A stretch of 64,000 nt of DNA, taken from an uncultured Clostridium sp. Its GTDB lineage: Bacteria > Bacillota > Clostridia > TANB77 > CAG-508. Positions 15,449-23,453 of the stretch are shown one piece after another. Below the pieces are notes generated by a model that saw nothing but the letters and a program-made list of their open reading frames with translations, was not told the DNA's origin and made no database searches. Made by a program: the position numbers and the translations under genes. The stretch covers positions 31,459-95,458 of the forward strand of contig CANSOA010000005.1 in NCBI GenBank assembly GCA_947648495.1, in the 5' to 3' direction. Numbering within the stretch: position 1 is the stretch's first letter; the number at the start of each line of letters is the position of its first letter.

Positions 15449-18400
15449 ATGGCAGATGATTTAAAACGTGTTGGTTTAGTTTTTAAAGAAGATGGTGCAG
15501 TTAATTTTAGAAAGTCACTGCAAGAAGTTAATATTGAAATGAATAAAAACTATAATCAATTCAAATTAACACAAAGTCAATGGGACAAGTCAACAAAATC
15601 AACTGAAAAACTAAAAGCTGAGCAAGAATATCTTGGAAATGCAATTGAAATACAAGGTGATAGAGTAGAAGTTTTACGAAGGCAATTGGAAGAATTAGAA
15701 AATGCAGAGAACAAAGATATAACTGCTATTAAGAAAAAACAAAACGAACTAACAAGCGCGGAAATAAAACTTAAAAATTATGAAAAACAATTAAAAGATG
15801 TAACAGGGCAACTAAACAACTCTGGAAAAGCATGGGAAGAAAATGGAAAGAAGCTTGAAAAGTATGGTTCAAACATACAAAATGCTGGCAAAAAGATGAT
15901 GGGAGCGTCGACAGGAATTGCTGCTTTAGGAACGGGAGCGATTGTGACGGCAACTAACTTTGAAGATGCTATGCGTCAAGTTGCTGCAACAATGGGAATT
16001 ACTGCTGATGAAATTGCAAATGGTAGCGAAGCGTATAAAATATTGGAAGATGCTGCAAAGCAATGTGGAGAAAATACAAAATATTCTGCGAGTGAAGCTG
16101 CAGAGGCACTTAATTATTTAGCTTTGGCTGGATATGATGCGCAAAAATCGGCAGAAACTTTGCCTAAGATTCTTAATCTTGCAGCTGCTGGAAATTTGGA
16201 TTTGGCGACTGCATCTGACATGGTGACTGACGCAATGGCTGCTTTAAACATGGAAACAAAAGATTTAGACAAGTATATTGATGAAATGGCAAAAACGTCT
16301 CAAAAATCGAATACGAGTGTTGGACAGTTAGGAGAGGCAACACTTACTTGTGCTGGAACTGTTAAATTGGCGAATATGAGTTTAGAGACAATGAATGCGG
16401 AACTTGGTATTTTGGCGAATAATGGTATTAAGGGAGCAGAAGGGGGAACACATTTAAGAAATATTATACTTTCTTTAACTTCTCCAACTGACGTAGCAGC
16501 AAAAGCTTTAAAGAATCTTGGAATTAAAGTTACAGACAGTAGCGGAAATATTCGAGATATGAACGACATTATGGCTGATTTTAATAAAAAATTAGCAGGT
16601 ATGAGCGATGAAAAGAAAACAAATATCATTTCACAAATTTTTAATAAGACAGATATTTCGGCAGTTAACGCATTGATTAAAGGTTCTGGGGAAGAATTTG
16701 CAAATTTGAAAAAAGAGATTTCAAACAGTAGCGGTGCAGCACAAGATATGGCAGATACAATGAATAGTAGTTTAAAAGGTCAATTAACATTAGTAAAATC
16801 ACAGTTAGAGGCAATTGCGATTAAATTAGGTAATAAGCTAATGCCGATTGTAAAAGACTGTGTAAAGAAAATTAGTGATTTGGCGACATGGTTTTCTAAT
16901 TTAAACGACAAGCAAGCTGAAACAGTATTAAAAATAGCTGGGATTGTTGCTGCTGCTGGACCACTTTTAGTGATTGTTGGAAAGATAACATCGTTATTAG
17001 GAAGTGGAATAAAAACAATAGGCGTAGTAAATCAAGCAATTGGCGTAATGGGAGGAACAATTACCAGTACATCTATGGCAGTGAATGGTTTGGCAGCTGT
17101 ATTTGGTACGGTATTTAGTCCAGTAGGTGCAATTTGTTTAGGAGTAACGGCAGCCGTTGCTGGAATTGCAATTGCAGTTCAATTAGCAGAAAAAGATTCC
17201 AAAGAGGCATTTTCAAATATGGGAAATGCAGCAAATGATTTTATTTCTGGTATTGATAATGCACAATCTCATTTAAATGATTTTAACTCTACATTATTTG
17301 TTTCATCACAAGAACAACAAGAATTACAAACACAAATGGACGAGGTACAGCAGGGAATTACAGGCATTTGTAAAACGGCATCAGATGAAAGGAGAGGGTA
17401 TACACAAGAGGAGATTACGCAACTAGATGAATATTTTACAAAATTAAGGGAATTAAATCAAAGAGAAATTGAAATACAACAAGCAATATCAGATGCAATT
17501 ACACAACAAGCTGTAACTAATTCACAAACATTTCAGGGGACTTTAGAAGAATATAAGACACAAAGTCAAGAATGGATAAAAACAGCAGAAGAACAAAAAA
17601 CGAAAACAATAGAATTAATTGAAAAACAATCAATTGAAATGGTTGCATTGTTGAATCAAAGGTACGGCGAACAAGCCAATATACAAAACGAAGCATATGC
17701 AACTGAATACAATAATATAATGGCGCAAAAACAAAGTAAAATTGATGTTGCAAATGCAGAGGTGGCAGAAGTGTCGCAGGCTTATACGAATGGATACTTA
17801 GAAAGAGCAAAGCAAAGTGATGGATTTTACAATATTATTAGTCAATATAATTCTCAATTGGAAAATGAGAATACAAGACATAACTCTGTAATTGATTCAA
17901 TTAATAACAATGCTTATTTGACAGAAGCACAACGACAACAGGAAATACAAAAGGCAAACGAAGAACATTCAGATGAATTAAGAAAAGTTTGGAAGAAAAT
18001 ATATAAGGATATGGACGAAAGCCAAGAAGAACAGCTTGGCGTCTGGCTGGCAAATGTAGCACAGACTGAATTATACGGTGGACAGATAGATGATGAAACA
18101 CAAAAAATTGTTGATTCAATATTAGAAAGTTACGATTCAATGCCAAAAGGAACGCGTGAATCAATGGAAAATGCGATGAAACCGATGTTAGAAGAAATGG
18201 AAAAGAAAGAACCGTCATTGTTTGCAAAGGCTTCTGGAATTGCAAACGGTATATTATCAAGATTAAATAAGGCATTTGACATACATTCTCCTTCAAGAAA
18301 GACAAGAGAAATATTTAAAAATGTAATGCTTGGTATGGAAAAAGGGATAGAAGAACAAGAAAAAGATTTATATAATAAAACAGAAGATGTTGCTGAAAAT

Positions 18401-18607
18401 GTAATGGATAGTTTAAATGGAATACAACCTAATACACAAGTAGGATACTCTTTTTCTGGTAGTTCAATTTCTAATGCTATTGACTATAATAAACTATCAT
18501 CAGTATTAACAAACTCTTTTCTAATTGCATTAAATAAATGTAAGCTAACTTTAGATGAAGATGGGTTTGCAAGGATAGTAAAAGATGAATTATATAAAGT
18601 AGTGTAA
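15449..18607 (+). CDS. Tail tape measure protein, TP901 type
   Basis: 1052 residues. A coiled coil (about 20-150), then the TP901 core with FEDAMRQVAATMGITADE, YSASEAAEALNYLALAGYDA and GTHLRNIILSLTSPTDVAAK. Hydrophobic segments follow (about 500-590: TVLKIAGIVAAAGPLLVIVG, AICLGVTAAVAGIAIAV), then long coiled coils and the C-terminal FDIHSPSRKTREIF motif. It sets tail length and is injected ahead of DNA. By eye I find no in-frame CGG in its 3.2 kb although the triplet occurs often out of phase. Confidence 0.95.
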   Translation: MADDLKRVGLVFKEDGAVNFRKSLQEVNIEMNKNYNQFKLTQSQWDKSTKSTEKLKAEQEYLGNAIEIQGDRVEVLRRQLEELENAENKDITAIKKKQNELTSAEIKLKNYEKQLKDVTGQLNNSGKAWEENGKKLEKYGSNIQNAGKKMMGASTGIAALGTGAIVTATNFEDAMRQVAATMGITADEIANGSEAYKILEDAAKQCGENTKYSASEAAEALNYLALAGYDAQKSAETLPKILNLAAAGNLDLATASDMVTDAMAALNMETKDLDKYIDEMAKTSQKSNTSVGQLGEATLTCAGTVKLANMSLETMNAELGILANNGIKGAEGGTHLRNIILSLTSPTDVAAKALKNLGIKVTDSSGNIRDMNDIMADFNKKLAGMSDEKKTNIISQIFNKTDISAVNALIKGSGEEFANLKKEISNSSGAAQDMADTMNSSLKGQLTLVKSQLEAIAIKLGNKLMPIVKDCVKKISDLATWFSNLNDKQAETVLKIAGIVAAAGPLLVIVGKITSLLGSGIKTIGVVNQAIGVMGGTITSTSMAVNGLAAVFGTVFSPVGAICLGVTAAVAGIAIAVQLAEKDSKEAFSNMGNAANDFISGIDNAQSHLNDFNSTLFVSSQEQQELQTQMDEVQQGITGICKTASDERRGYTQEEITQLDEYFTKLRELNQREIEIQQAISDAITQQAVTNSQTFQGTLEEYKTQSQEWIKTAEEQKTKTIELIEKQSIEMVALLNQRYGEQANIQNEAYATEYNNIMAQKQSKIDVANAEVAEVSQAYTNGYLERAKQSDGFYNIISQYNSQLENENTRHNSVIDSINNNAYLTEAQRQQEIQKANEEHSDELRKVWKKIYKDMDESQEEQLGVWLANVAQTELYGGQIDDETQKIVDSILESYDSMPKGTRESMENAMKPMLEEMEKKEPSLFAKASGIANGILSRLNKAFDIHSPSRKTREIFKNVMLGMEKGIEEQEKDLYNKTEDVAENVMDSLNGIQPNTQVGYSFSGSSISNAIDYNKLSSVLTNSFLIALNKCKLTLDEDGFARIVKDELYKVV

Positions 18608-18700
18608 AAGATATTTGTCGAATTGAACAGAATTATGTCGGACGATTTTTCTTGTAATATTCTGTAGAAGAATGTAGAATAATTGCAAGGGGGATTAAGA

Positions 18701-19207
18701 ATGAATATAAAAAGGTTGATACTACTTATTGTTGTTATATTAGTTATGTTATTTGGATTAACTGCTTGTAATAATATAAAGGAAAGACAACAAATAACGG
18801 CAGAAGATATTGTTGTTAAATTAAAAGAAAAAGGATTGAACATTGGGAAATATGTAACATATACAGAAGAAACAGATTTAAATAACTTGTTAGGAAGACC
18901 CAATCAGTACATTTCAAAGACTACTTTCGAAGTTATTGGAATAGAACAAATTAACAGTACGTTGGATTCAGATAGTTTCTCGGAAGAGGAAATAAATGAA
19001 CCTACAGGAGGAACAATCGAAGTTTTTAATAATGAAGAAGACATGAAAAAAAGAAAAGAGTATGTTGAAGCTATTTCATCAAGTATGTCAGCATTGGCTG
19101 AATATTCTTATGGTAAAGGGTGTGCATTATTAAGATTAGACCATGAATTAACTCCAAGTCAAGCAAAGGAATACGAGAAAGCTTTTTATGAGATTATAGA
19201 AGATTAA
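18701..19207 (+). CDS. Prophage-encoded lipoprotein
   Basis: Start at ATG 18701 behind AAGGGGG; the frame extends up to a TTG at 18683. 168 residues: a signal peptide with a long hydrophobic core (ILLIVVILVMLFGL) and lipobox LTAC, cleaved before Cys. The mature protein is acidic with no recognised domain. Lipoproteins expressed from prophages often block superinfection; the location after the tape measure gene as a separate insertion fits such a moron gene, but this is inference. Confidence 0.75.
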   Translation: MNIKRLILLIVVILVMLFGLTACNNIKERQQITAEDIVVKLKEKGLNIGKYVTYTEETDLNNLLGRPNQYISKTTFEVIGIEQINSTLDSDSFSEEEINEPTGGTIEVFNNEEDMKKRKEYVEAISSSMSALAEYSYGKGCALLRLDHELTPSQAKEYEKAFYEIIED

Positions 19208-19222
19208 AAAGGAGGAAATTAT

Positions 19223-19990
19223 ATGGAAAAAGAAATTAAAAGATTAAGAATAGTAGTAATCATATTAGCAATAATTGCTATTTTGGAGTTTTTTATAATT
19301 GCAAATAACACTAATGATACAGTGGCACAAGTCAATAGTAATACTACAGTAGGATATATTGATAAAAATTCAAATTTGGAGGATACAAGCAAAGAATTAA
19401 CAGATGATGAAATCAAAGATAATATTCTTGTTGAATTTGCTGGAATAACAGCAAGTGGGGATTTTGTTTTAAAGGTTACGAATAATAATGATAGAACTGT
19501 TATAATTGATAATATAGAAACAATATTTAGAGATGAAAACAATACTTTTGCAGAAAAAGCAGAAACACACGATGAGTATTTTGGAATACAAGCACACAAA
19601 ACAATTTATGTTTATAACTGGGGATTTGAAAAAGACTTTTCGAAATATTCGAACTATGAGTTTAATGTCAATTTGGCTAATTCATCTTATATTTTAGAAA
19701 AAGAAACAGTAGATAATTTTGAGGTAACAGCAAATAATTCAGGTGAACAAATAGCGGTTGAAATTAAAAATAATAATAAATTTTCTATCAAGTATGTAAA
19801 AATAAATATAGTTTATTTTAAAAACGGAGAAGTTATTGGAATACAAAGGGGAACAGACATAATGAGCAATGCAACTTCGCCACAAGGAACGACATATATA
19901 AATGTAGAATATCCAGAAGATAGCAAATATAAGGAAGTATCATTTGATGATTATGAAGTATATTTAATATCAGCAGATATAGTAAGATAA
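19223..19990 (+). CDS. Membrane-anchored extracellular protein with FxLYD-like domain
   Basis: 255 residues with one N-terminal transmembrane helix (about 8-27, VVIILAIIAILEFFIIANN) and two beta-sandwich-like parts. The second (about 180-250) has the pattern EIKNNNKFSIKYVKINIVYF, then GEVIGIQRGTD, as in FxLYD domains. RBS aaaggagg. Pairs with the lipoprotein 15 bases upstream, probably as one surface-acting module of the prophage. Confidence 0.65.
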   Translation: MEKEIKRLRIVVIILAIIAILEFFIIANNTNDTVAQVNSNTTVGYIDKNSNLEDTSKELTDDEIKDNILVEFAGITASGDFVLKVTNNNDRTVIIDNIETIFRDENNTFAEKAETHDEYFGIQAHKTIYVYNWGFEKDFSKYSNYEFNVNLANSSYILEKETVDNFEVTANNSGEQIAVEIKNNNKFSIKYVKINIVYFKNGEVIGIQRGTDIMSNATSPQGTTYINVEYPEDSKYKEVSFDDYEVYLISADIVR

Positions 19991-20020
19991 TTTATAAAGT
20001 AAAGAGGAGTAGTTGTTATA

Positions 20021-20052
20021 AAAACACTTACTTAGGTAGGTGTTTTTATTTT
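20021..20052 (+). terminator. Terminator ending the surface-protein module
   Basis: AAAACACTTAC (20021-20031) and GTAGGTGTTTT (20036-20046) pair completely (one wobble) around TTAG, followed by a T-rich run. Confidence 0.85.
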
Positions 20053-20086
20053 GTAGAAAATAATTAAAAAAATTAAAAAATACCTC

Positions 20087-20125
20087 TTGACAAAAGACTG
20101 ATTGAATGATAAACTTAAATCAGTC
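20087..20125 (+). promoter_or_regulatory. Promoter with inverted-repeat operator for the RHH gene
   Basis: TTGACA (20087-20092) and TAAACT (20110-20115) are 17 bases apart. GACTGATT (20096-20103) and AATCAGTC (20118-20125) form a perfect 8-bp inverted repeat bracketing the -10 element, a natural autoregulatory site for the ribbon-helix-helix protein encoded just downstream. Confidence 0.75.
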
Positions 20126-20141
20126 GAAAGGAGGGAGGAAA

Positions 20142-20288
20142 ATAAAAACTTTAACTTTAAGGCTTGATGATGATTTTCATAAGGCATTGAAAATGAAGTG
20201 CATACAAGATGATACAGACATGACAACATATATATTAAATCTTATAAAAAAAGATATGAATTATCAAAATCAAGAACAAAAAAAGTAG
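20142..20288 (+). CDS. Ribbon-helix-helix (Arc/CopG-like) regulator with probable ATA start
   Basis: The conserved start of this family, (M)KTLTLRLDDDFHKALKMKC followed by TYILNLIKK, begins exactly at ATA 20142, which lies 7 bases after GGAGG in GGAGGGAGGAA. The only upstream in-frame ATG (20106) is inside the promoter, between -35 and -10, so it should not be transcribed. About 48 residues result. It should bind the inverted repeat in its own promoter. Either ATA serves as start or an ATG has mutated; the next ATG would remove the DNA-binding strand. Confidence 0.65.
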   Translation: MKTLTLRLDDDFHKALKMKCIQDDTDMTTYILNLIKKDMNYQNQEQKK

Positions 20289-20394
20289 GATATTTGTCGC
20301 ACGACCAAGCACAAACAAATATCCAATCAAACAGAGATTAACTCTATCTATGAAATATTATATCATAAGATAGAAAAAATCTCAACATTTTTTT
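20288..20394 (+). terminator. Two nested hairpins and terminator after the RHH gene
   Basis: GGATATTTG (20288-20296) pairs perfectly with CAAATATCC (20316-20324). Then GAGATT (20334-20339) with AATCTC (20378-20383) encloses CTATCTATGA with TCATAAGATAG, followed by AACATTTTTTT. The second is a good terminator. The first lacks a T-run and could be a processing or binding site. Confidence 0.55.
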
Positions 20395-20419
20395 AGAAAA
20401 AATAGGAGGTTTTTTTATT

Positions 20420-20608
20420 ATGGAAAAAAATTATATTTCAGAGCACGAAGAAACATGTTTTTATGCTGATATAAAAAGCAAAACTTATGGATTTTGTATT
20501 AATATTAAAGATTTAGACAGAGCAGAAGAAATTATGAAACGCTTTAAAGAAACTAGAAAAGAACAATATGAAGCATGGCAACAAGAATTGAAAGTAGGTG
20601 TTGCATAA
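20420..20608 (+). CDS. Hypothetical small phage protein
   Basis: 62 residues, AGGAGG 11 bases upstream. Begins with a beta-like part and ends with a charged helix (ERAEEIMKRF-like). Shares its last base with the next ATG. Unknown. Confidence 0.5.
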   Translation: MEKNYISEHEETCFYADIKSKTYGFCINIKDLDRAEEIMKRFKETRKEQYEAWQQELKVGVA

Positions 20609-20880
20609 TGGAAAATTTATTTGTAAAAGAAGATGTATATCAAGAAATTAAAAGGAAAATGAACAAGAAAGATGATTGTTTTACAAAAAAGGAAATGGCA
20701 GAATATACAAGACTATTAAAAGAAAACTTAGGAGAATGCAGAAATATTAATAAGATAGTATTCAAAATTACAGGAAGAATTTACAGAGGAGTGACCAACG
20801 GAAGATTTACGTCTGAAGAAGCATTAACAAGTTTAAATAAGAAAGTAGGTGCTGTAAATGAAAGATTTACAAATATTTAA
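20608..20880 (+). CDS. Hypothetical phage protein
   Basis: Start set at ATG 20608, overlapping the upstream TAA. 90 residues, basic and helical, with KKEMAEYTRLLKENLGECRN. It overlaps the antirepressor gene by 23 bases. Likely cotranscribed with it; function unknown. Confidence 0.5.
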   Translation: MENLFVKEDVYQEIKRKMNKKDDCFTKKEMAEYTRLLKENLGECRNINKIVFKITGRIYRGVTNGRFTSEEALTSLNKKVGAVNERFTNI

Positions 20881-21625
20881 AAATGAAGAATTTGGAGAGA
20901 TTCAAATAATAGAAGAAAATGAAAAGTATGAATTTGAAGCAACAGGAATTGCAAAAATATTAGGATATGCAAATCCACATGATGCTATAAAAAGGCATTG
21001 TAAAAAAGATGGGGTCGTGAAACGCGAGGTCATCGATAATTTAGGAAGAAGACAAGAAAAGAATTTTATCAATGAGGGAAATCTGTATAGACTAATTACA
21101 CATTCAAAATTGCCGGATGCAGAGAGATTCGAAAAGTGGGTTTTTGATGAGGTGCTACCATCAATAAGAAAAACAGGAGGATATATAGCAGGTGAAGAAA
21201 ATATGAGTGAAGATGAACTTGTATTAAAAGCCATGACTGTTTTAAACAAGAAAGTAGAAAATTTGAGATTACAAAATGAAAAATTAAAGAATAGAATTGA
21301 AGAACAAAAACCTAAGGTATTATTTGCTGATTCAGTTGAAACAAGTAAGACTAGTGTCTTGATTGGAGAATTAGCAAAAATCATAAAACAAAATGGACAT
21401 GATATAGGACAAAATAGATTGTTCAAATGGTTAAGAAATAACAATTACTTGATAAGTCGAAGAGGAACGGATTATAATATGCCAACACAAAAGTCAATGA
21501 ATTTACAATTATTTGAGGTAAAAGAAACAACAATAACACATAGTGATGGACATATAAGCATAAGTAAAACACCGAAAGTTACAGGAAAAGGGCAAGTCTA
21601 CTTTGTAAATAAGTTTGTAAATTAA
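20858..21625 (+). CDS. Phage antirepressor with BRO-N and KilAC domains
   Basis: 255 residues. The BRO-N domain (about 1-110) shows FEATGIAKILGYANPHDAIK, a middle FVFDEVLPSIRKTGGYI-like motif (WVFDEVLPSIRKTGGYIAGE) and a coiled coil. The C-terminal KilAC domain (about 150-250) shows IGELAKIIKQNGHDIGQNRL and WLRNNNYLI. Such proteins inactivate phage repressors during induction. Placement inside the late region, between tape measure and tail tip, is unusual. Confidence 0.9.
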   Translation: MKDLQIFKNEEFGEIQIIEENEKYEFEATGIAKILGYANPHDAIKRHCKKDGVVKREVIDNLGRRQEKNFINEGNLYRLITHSKLPDAERFEKWVFDEVLPSIRKTGGYIAGEENMSEDELVLKAMTVLNKKVENLRLQNEKLKNRIEEQKPKVLFADSVETSKTSVLIGELAKIIKQNGHDIGQNRLFKWLRNNNYLISRRGTDYNMPTQKSMNLQLFEVKETTITHSDGHISISKTPKVTGKGQVYFVNKFVN

Positions 21626-21651
21626 TAAAAGATTGAAAAGAGGTAAATGTT

Positions 21652-21840
21652 ATGATAAAATTTTATATGAATTGTAAATGTGGAAGTAAAGCAAAATTCA
21701 TTATTAAAGAAGATGAAAATGAAGTAATAAATGCAAGCGAAATTTTAACAGGAGCAATTTTTAAATGTCAAGATTGCGGAAGAAAGTATATAACAGGGGA
21801 TTGGGACGAGACATTTGCATTAAGTGAAGAGGATTGGTAA
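21652..21840 (+). CDS. Small zinc-ribbon protein
   Basis: 62 residues with CKCGSKAKF near the N-terminus and CQDCGRKY near 40, the two knuckles of a zinc ribbon, and an acidic tail. Role unknown; it lies between the antirepressor and an HNH gene. Confidence 0.6.
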   Translation: MIKFYMNCKCGSKAKFIIKEDENEVINASEILTGAIFKCQDCGRKYITGDWDETFALSEEDW

Positions 21841-21841
21841 A

Positions 21842-22288
21842 ATGGGAAAATATAGTAAAGAAATAAGAAATTTAAAACTTACAAGTAAAAATAAAAAGTG
21901 CTATATTTGTGAAAAATATGAAAATATTACAGAATTGCATCATTTGGTAAAAGTTTCTGATATATCTAAATATATGGATAAATTTGAAGAAGATAATATA
22001 TTAACAAATTCATTAAGAGGTGTTTACTTGTGTCCCAATCATCATACTTTACTACATAAATTAATATCCGAAAAATATTATGATTATACACATAGTTTAA
22101 CAAAAGAAGAAATTAAAAAATATTATGCATTATTACAATATACTAAGGAATTATATACAGATATATATGATTATATAAATAGTACAAAATATGAAACTAC
22201 TTTAGATATATTAAAATTAAAAGTAAGGCTAGATCAAGTATGTATAGAACTTGAAGCGAGATTCAAAAAAACAATAAAAATAGATTAA
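21842..22288 (+). CDS. HNH endonuclease-like protein
   Basis: 148 residues from ATG 21842 (GAAGAGG upstream). CYICEKYENITELHHLVKVS, then LTNSLRGVYLCPNHHTLLHK gives CxxC, the central HH, an Asn-containing loop and a second C-HH, the pattern of zinc-dependent HNH nucleases. Possibly a homing nuclease that brought this cassette here. Confidence 0.75.
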   Translation: MGKYSKEIRNLKLTSKNKKCYICEKYENITELHHLVKVSDISKYMDKFEEDNILTNSLRGVYLCPNHHTLLHKLISEKYYDYTHSLTKEEIKKYYALLQYTKELYTDIYDYINSTKYETTLDILKLKVRLDQVCIELEARFKKTIKID

Positions 22289-22290
22289 AG

Positions 22291-22313
22291 GGCAGCTAAA
22301 TAGCTGTCTTTTT
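22291..22313 (+). terminator. Terminator after the HNH gene
   Basis: GGCAGCTA (22291-22298) and TAGCTGTC (22301-22308), then TTTTT. Confidence 0.8.
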
Positions 22314-22347
22314 AAGGAGGAAAGTATATGGTTATAAAAAATAGATA

Positions 22348-22376
22348 TTGACATATAATAAAATATAAGTTATAAT
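22348..22376 (+). promoter_or_regulatory. Promoter of the small antisense-like RNA
   Basis: Consensus TTGACA (22348-22353) and TATAAT (22371-22376), 17-base spacer. No ORF follows before a terminator 70 bases on. Confidence 0.85.
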
Positions 22377-22382
22377 TAAATT

Positions 22383-22450
22383 AACTTAGTTAATCGCATA
22401 GGTCATGATTAACGTCTGAGATAGATAGGTGCAACTATCTATCTCTTTTT
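22383..22450 (+). ncRNA. Candidate antitoxin RNA of an Fst/par-like type I system
   Basis: Predicted transcript of about 68 nt between the promoter at 22348 and the perfect terminator GAGATAGATAG / CTATCTATCTC (22418-22445) with TTTTT. It contains GCATAGGTCAT (22396-22406), identical to the plus strand across the start codon of the minus-strand 29-residue ORF, so the RNA is complementary to that mRNA's initiation site. Its terminator loop GTGCAA (22429-22434) is complementary to the loop TTGCAC in the toxin mRNA terminator. Size and layout match RNA II of the pAD1 par locus. Confidence 0.7.
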
Positions 22451-22462
22451 ATTATAAAAAAT

Positions 22463-22486
22463 AGAGAGTGCGTGCAAACACTCTCT
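22463..22486 (-). terminator. Terminator of the toxin-like mRNA
   Basis: On the minus strand AGAGAGTG and CACTCTCT pair around TTTGCACG, followed by ATTTTTTATAAT. Its loop can kiss the loop of the convergent small RNA. Confidence 0.8.
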
Positions 22487-22495
22487 TGACTACTA

Positions 22496-22585
22496 TTAGT
22501 CCTTTTGGTCTTTGACATCAGATGAATTATTATTGTTTTGCAATAATTTTTCAATCAAACGCCAAATTAAATCAGCATAGGTCAT
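22496..22585 (-). CDS. 29-residue toxin-like peptide of candidate type I TA module
   Basis: Minus-strand ATG at 22585 with GGAGG 8 bases upstream, ending at TAA 22496. The peptide has an amphipathic, partly hydrophobic N-terminal half (MTYADLIWRLIEKLLQ) and a polar, charged tail (NNNNSSDVKDQKD). It lacks the longer membrane segment of known Fst toxins, so it is not a clear family member. The mRNA has its own promoter, a 5' stem-loop (CTTAAAG/CTTTAAG, 22600-22618) just before the SD, and a strong terminator. The start-codon region is repeated in the convergent RNA. Confidence 0.65.
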   Translation of the reverse strand: MTYADLIWRLIEKLLQNNNNSSDVKDQKD

Positions 22586-22631
22586 ATAACGCCCTCCTTT
22601 CTTAAAGATTTCCTTTAAGTAGGATAGGATT

Positions 22632-22660
22632 ATTATATACTATGTTATGATATATTTCAA
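22632..22660 (-). promoter_or_regulatory. Promoter of the toxin-like peptide
   Basis: Minus-strand TTGAAA (22655-22660) and TATAAT (22632-22637) with a 17-base spacer. The transcript would begin near 22625. Confidence 0.8.
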
Positions 22661-22674
22661 CATAATTTTTAAGG

Positions 22675-22700
22675 AACATCAGAGAAATCTGGTGTTTTTA
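22675..22700 (+). repeat. Repeated terminator hairpin, copy 1
   Basis: ACATCAG / CTGGTGT stem with T-run. The 25 bases 22675-22699 recur identically at 23454-23478, so the two copies flank the HicAB module. Confidence 0.75.
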
Positions 22701-22727
22701 TTTTACTAAAAATTTTTAAGAAACCTC

Positions 22728-22756
22728 TTGACAATACGTACAATACGTAGTATAAT
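22728..22756 (+). promoter_or_regulatory. hicAB promoter with TACGTA operator
   Basis: TTGACA (22728-22733) and TATAAT (22751-22756), 17-base spacer. The spacer holds two TACGTA palindromes (22735-22740, 22744-22749), a likely binding site for the DNA-binding end of HicB. Confidence 0.8.
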
Positions 22757-22779
22757 AAAATTGTTAGGAGGAAATGGTC

Positions 22780-22963
22780 ATGACATTCCGTGAAATAGAG
22801 AAATTGCTTATCTCTAACGGTTGGTATCATCATCATACAAACGGTTCTCATTACATATACAGACATAATGAGATAAAACGGAAGTATACCAGTACCAAAT
22901 CACAAAGGAGATATAGCAAAAGGAACTCTTAACAGTATTTTAAAGCAAGCAGGGCTAAAATAA
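22780..22963 (+). CDS. hicA: HicA mRNA interferase toxin, read through a +1 shift at CGG
   Basis: ATG 22780 is 8 bases after AGGAGG. Codons 1-33 give the HicA start with IEKLLISNGWYHHHTNGSHY, holding the catalytic-type GSH. At 22879-22881 the in-frame codon is CGG; reading on in frame gives an unrelated 17-residue tail to TAA 22932. Skipping C 22879 gives GSIPVPNHKGDIAKGTLNSI and LKQAG, the canonical HicA ending, to TAA 22963: 60 residues, the normal size. HicA cleaves mRNA unless bound by HicB, encoded next. Either the toxin needs the frameshift to be made or it is a pseudogene. Confidence 0.8.
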
Positions 22964-23004
22964 AGCCCTCTTGCGTATAATATAAATAAGGAGTGTATTG
23001 TGTT

Positions 23005-23439
23005 ATGAAAGTGATTTATCCAGTGTTATTTTATGAAGAAAAAGAAAATGCTTACTCTGTGTTTGTTCCAGATTTGGAAAATATTACTACTTGTGGCGAA
23101 ACGCTAGAAGAGGCGATGTATATGGCTGAAGATTTGATTGCAGGAGTGATTTTAGATAAAATGGAAGAAGGTTGTAAAATTCCAAGATCAAGTAAAATTG
23201 AAGAAGTATCATTTGATACATTGGAAAATTATTTGGAAATAGAAAACTGGGATTATGTGTCTAAGTTTAAAACATATATTATTGTTGATATCAATTCATT
23301 TGCTGAAAAGTGGGGAAAAGAACTAGTTAAGAAAACGGTTAATATTCCAAAATGGGTAAACACAAAGGCAGAAGAAATGAAAATTAATTTTTCAAAGACA
23401 TTGGAAGAGGCTTTATTGGAGAAAATATATAAAGACTAA
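23005..23439 (+). CDS. hicB: HicB antitoxin
   Basis: 144 residues from ATG 23005. The partial RNase H-like HicB fold reads VIYPVLFYEEKENAYSVFVP, then TCGETLEEAMYMAEDLIAG. The C-terminal part (VNIPKWVNTKAEEMKINFSK) is a ribbon-helix-helix that would bind the hicAB promoter. Gene order toxin-antitoxin is as usual for HicAB. Confidence 0.88.
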   Translation: MKVIYPVLFYEEKENAYSVFVPDLENITTCGETLEEAMYMAEDLIAGVILDKMEEGCKIPRSSKIEEVSFDTLENYLEIENWDYVSKFKTYIIVDINSFAEKWGKELVKKTVNIPKWVNTKAEEMKINFSKTLEEALLEKIYKD

Positions 23440-23453
23440 ATTATAATAAATGA

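Noticed and set aside
20106..20141. ATG 20106 as start of the RHH gene
   Set aside because: It lies between the -35 and -10 elements and has no ribosome-binding site; the SD and the family alignment point to 20142.
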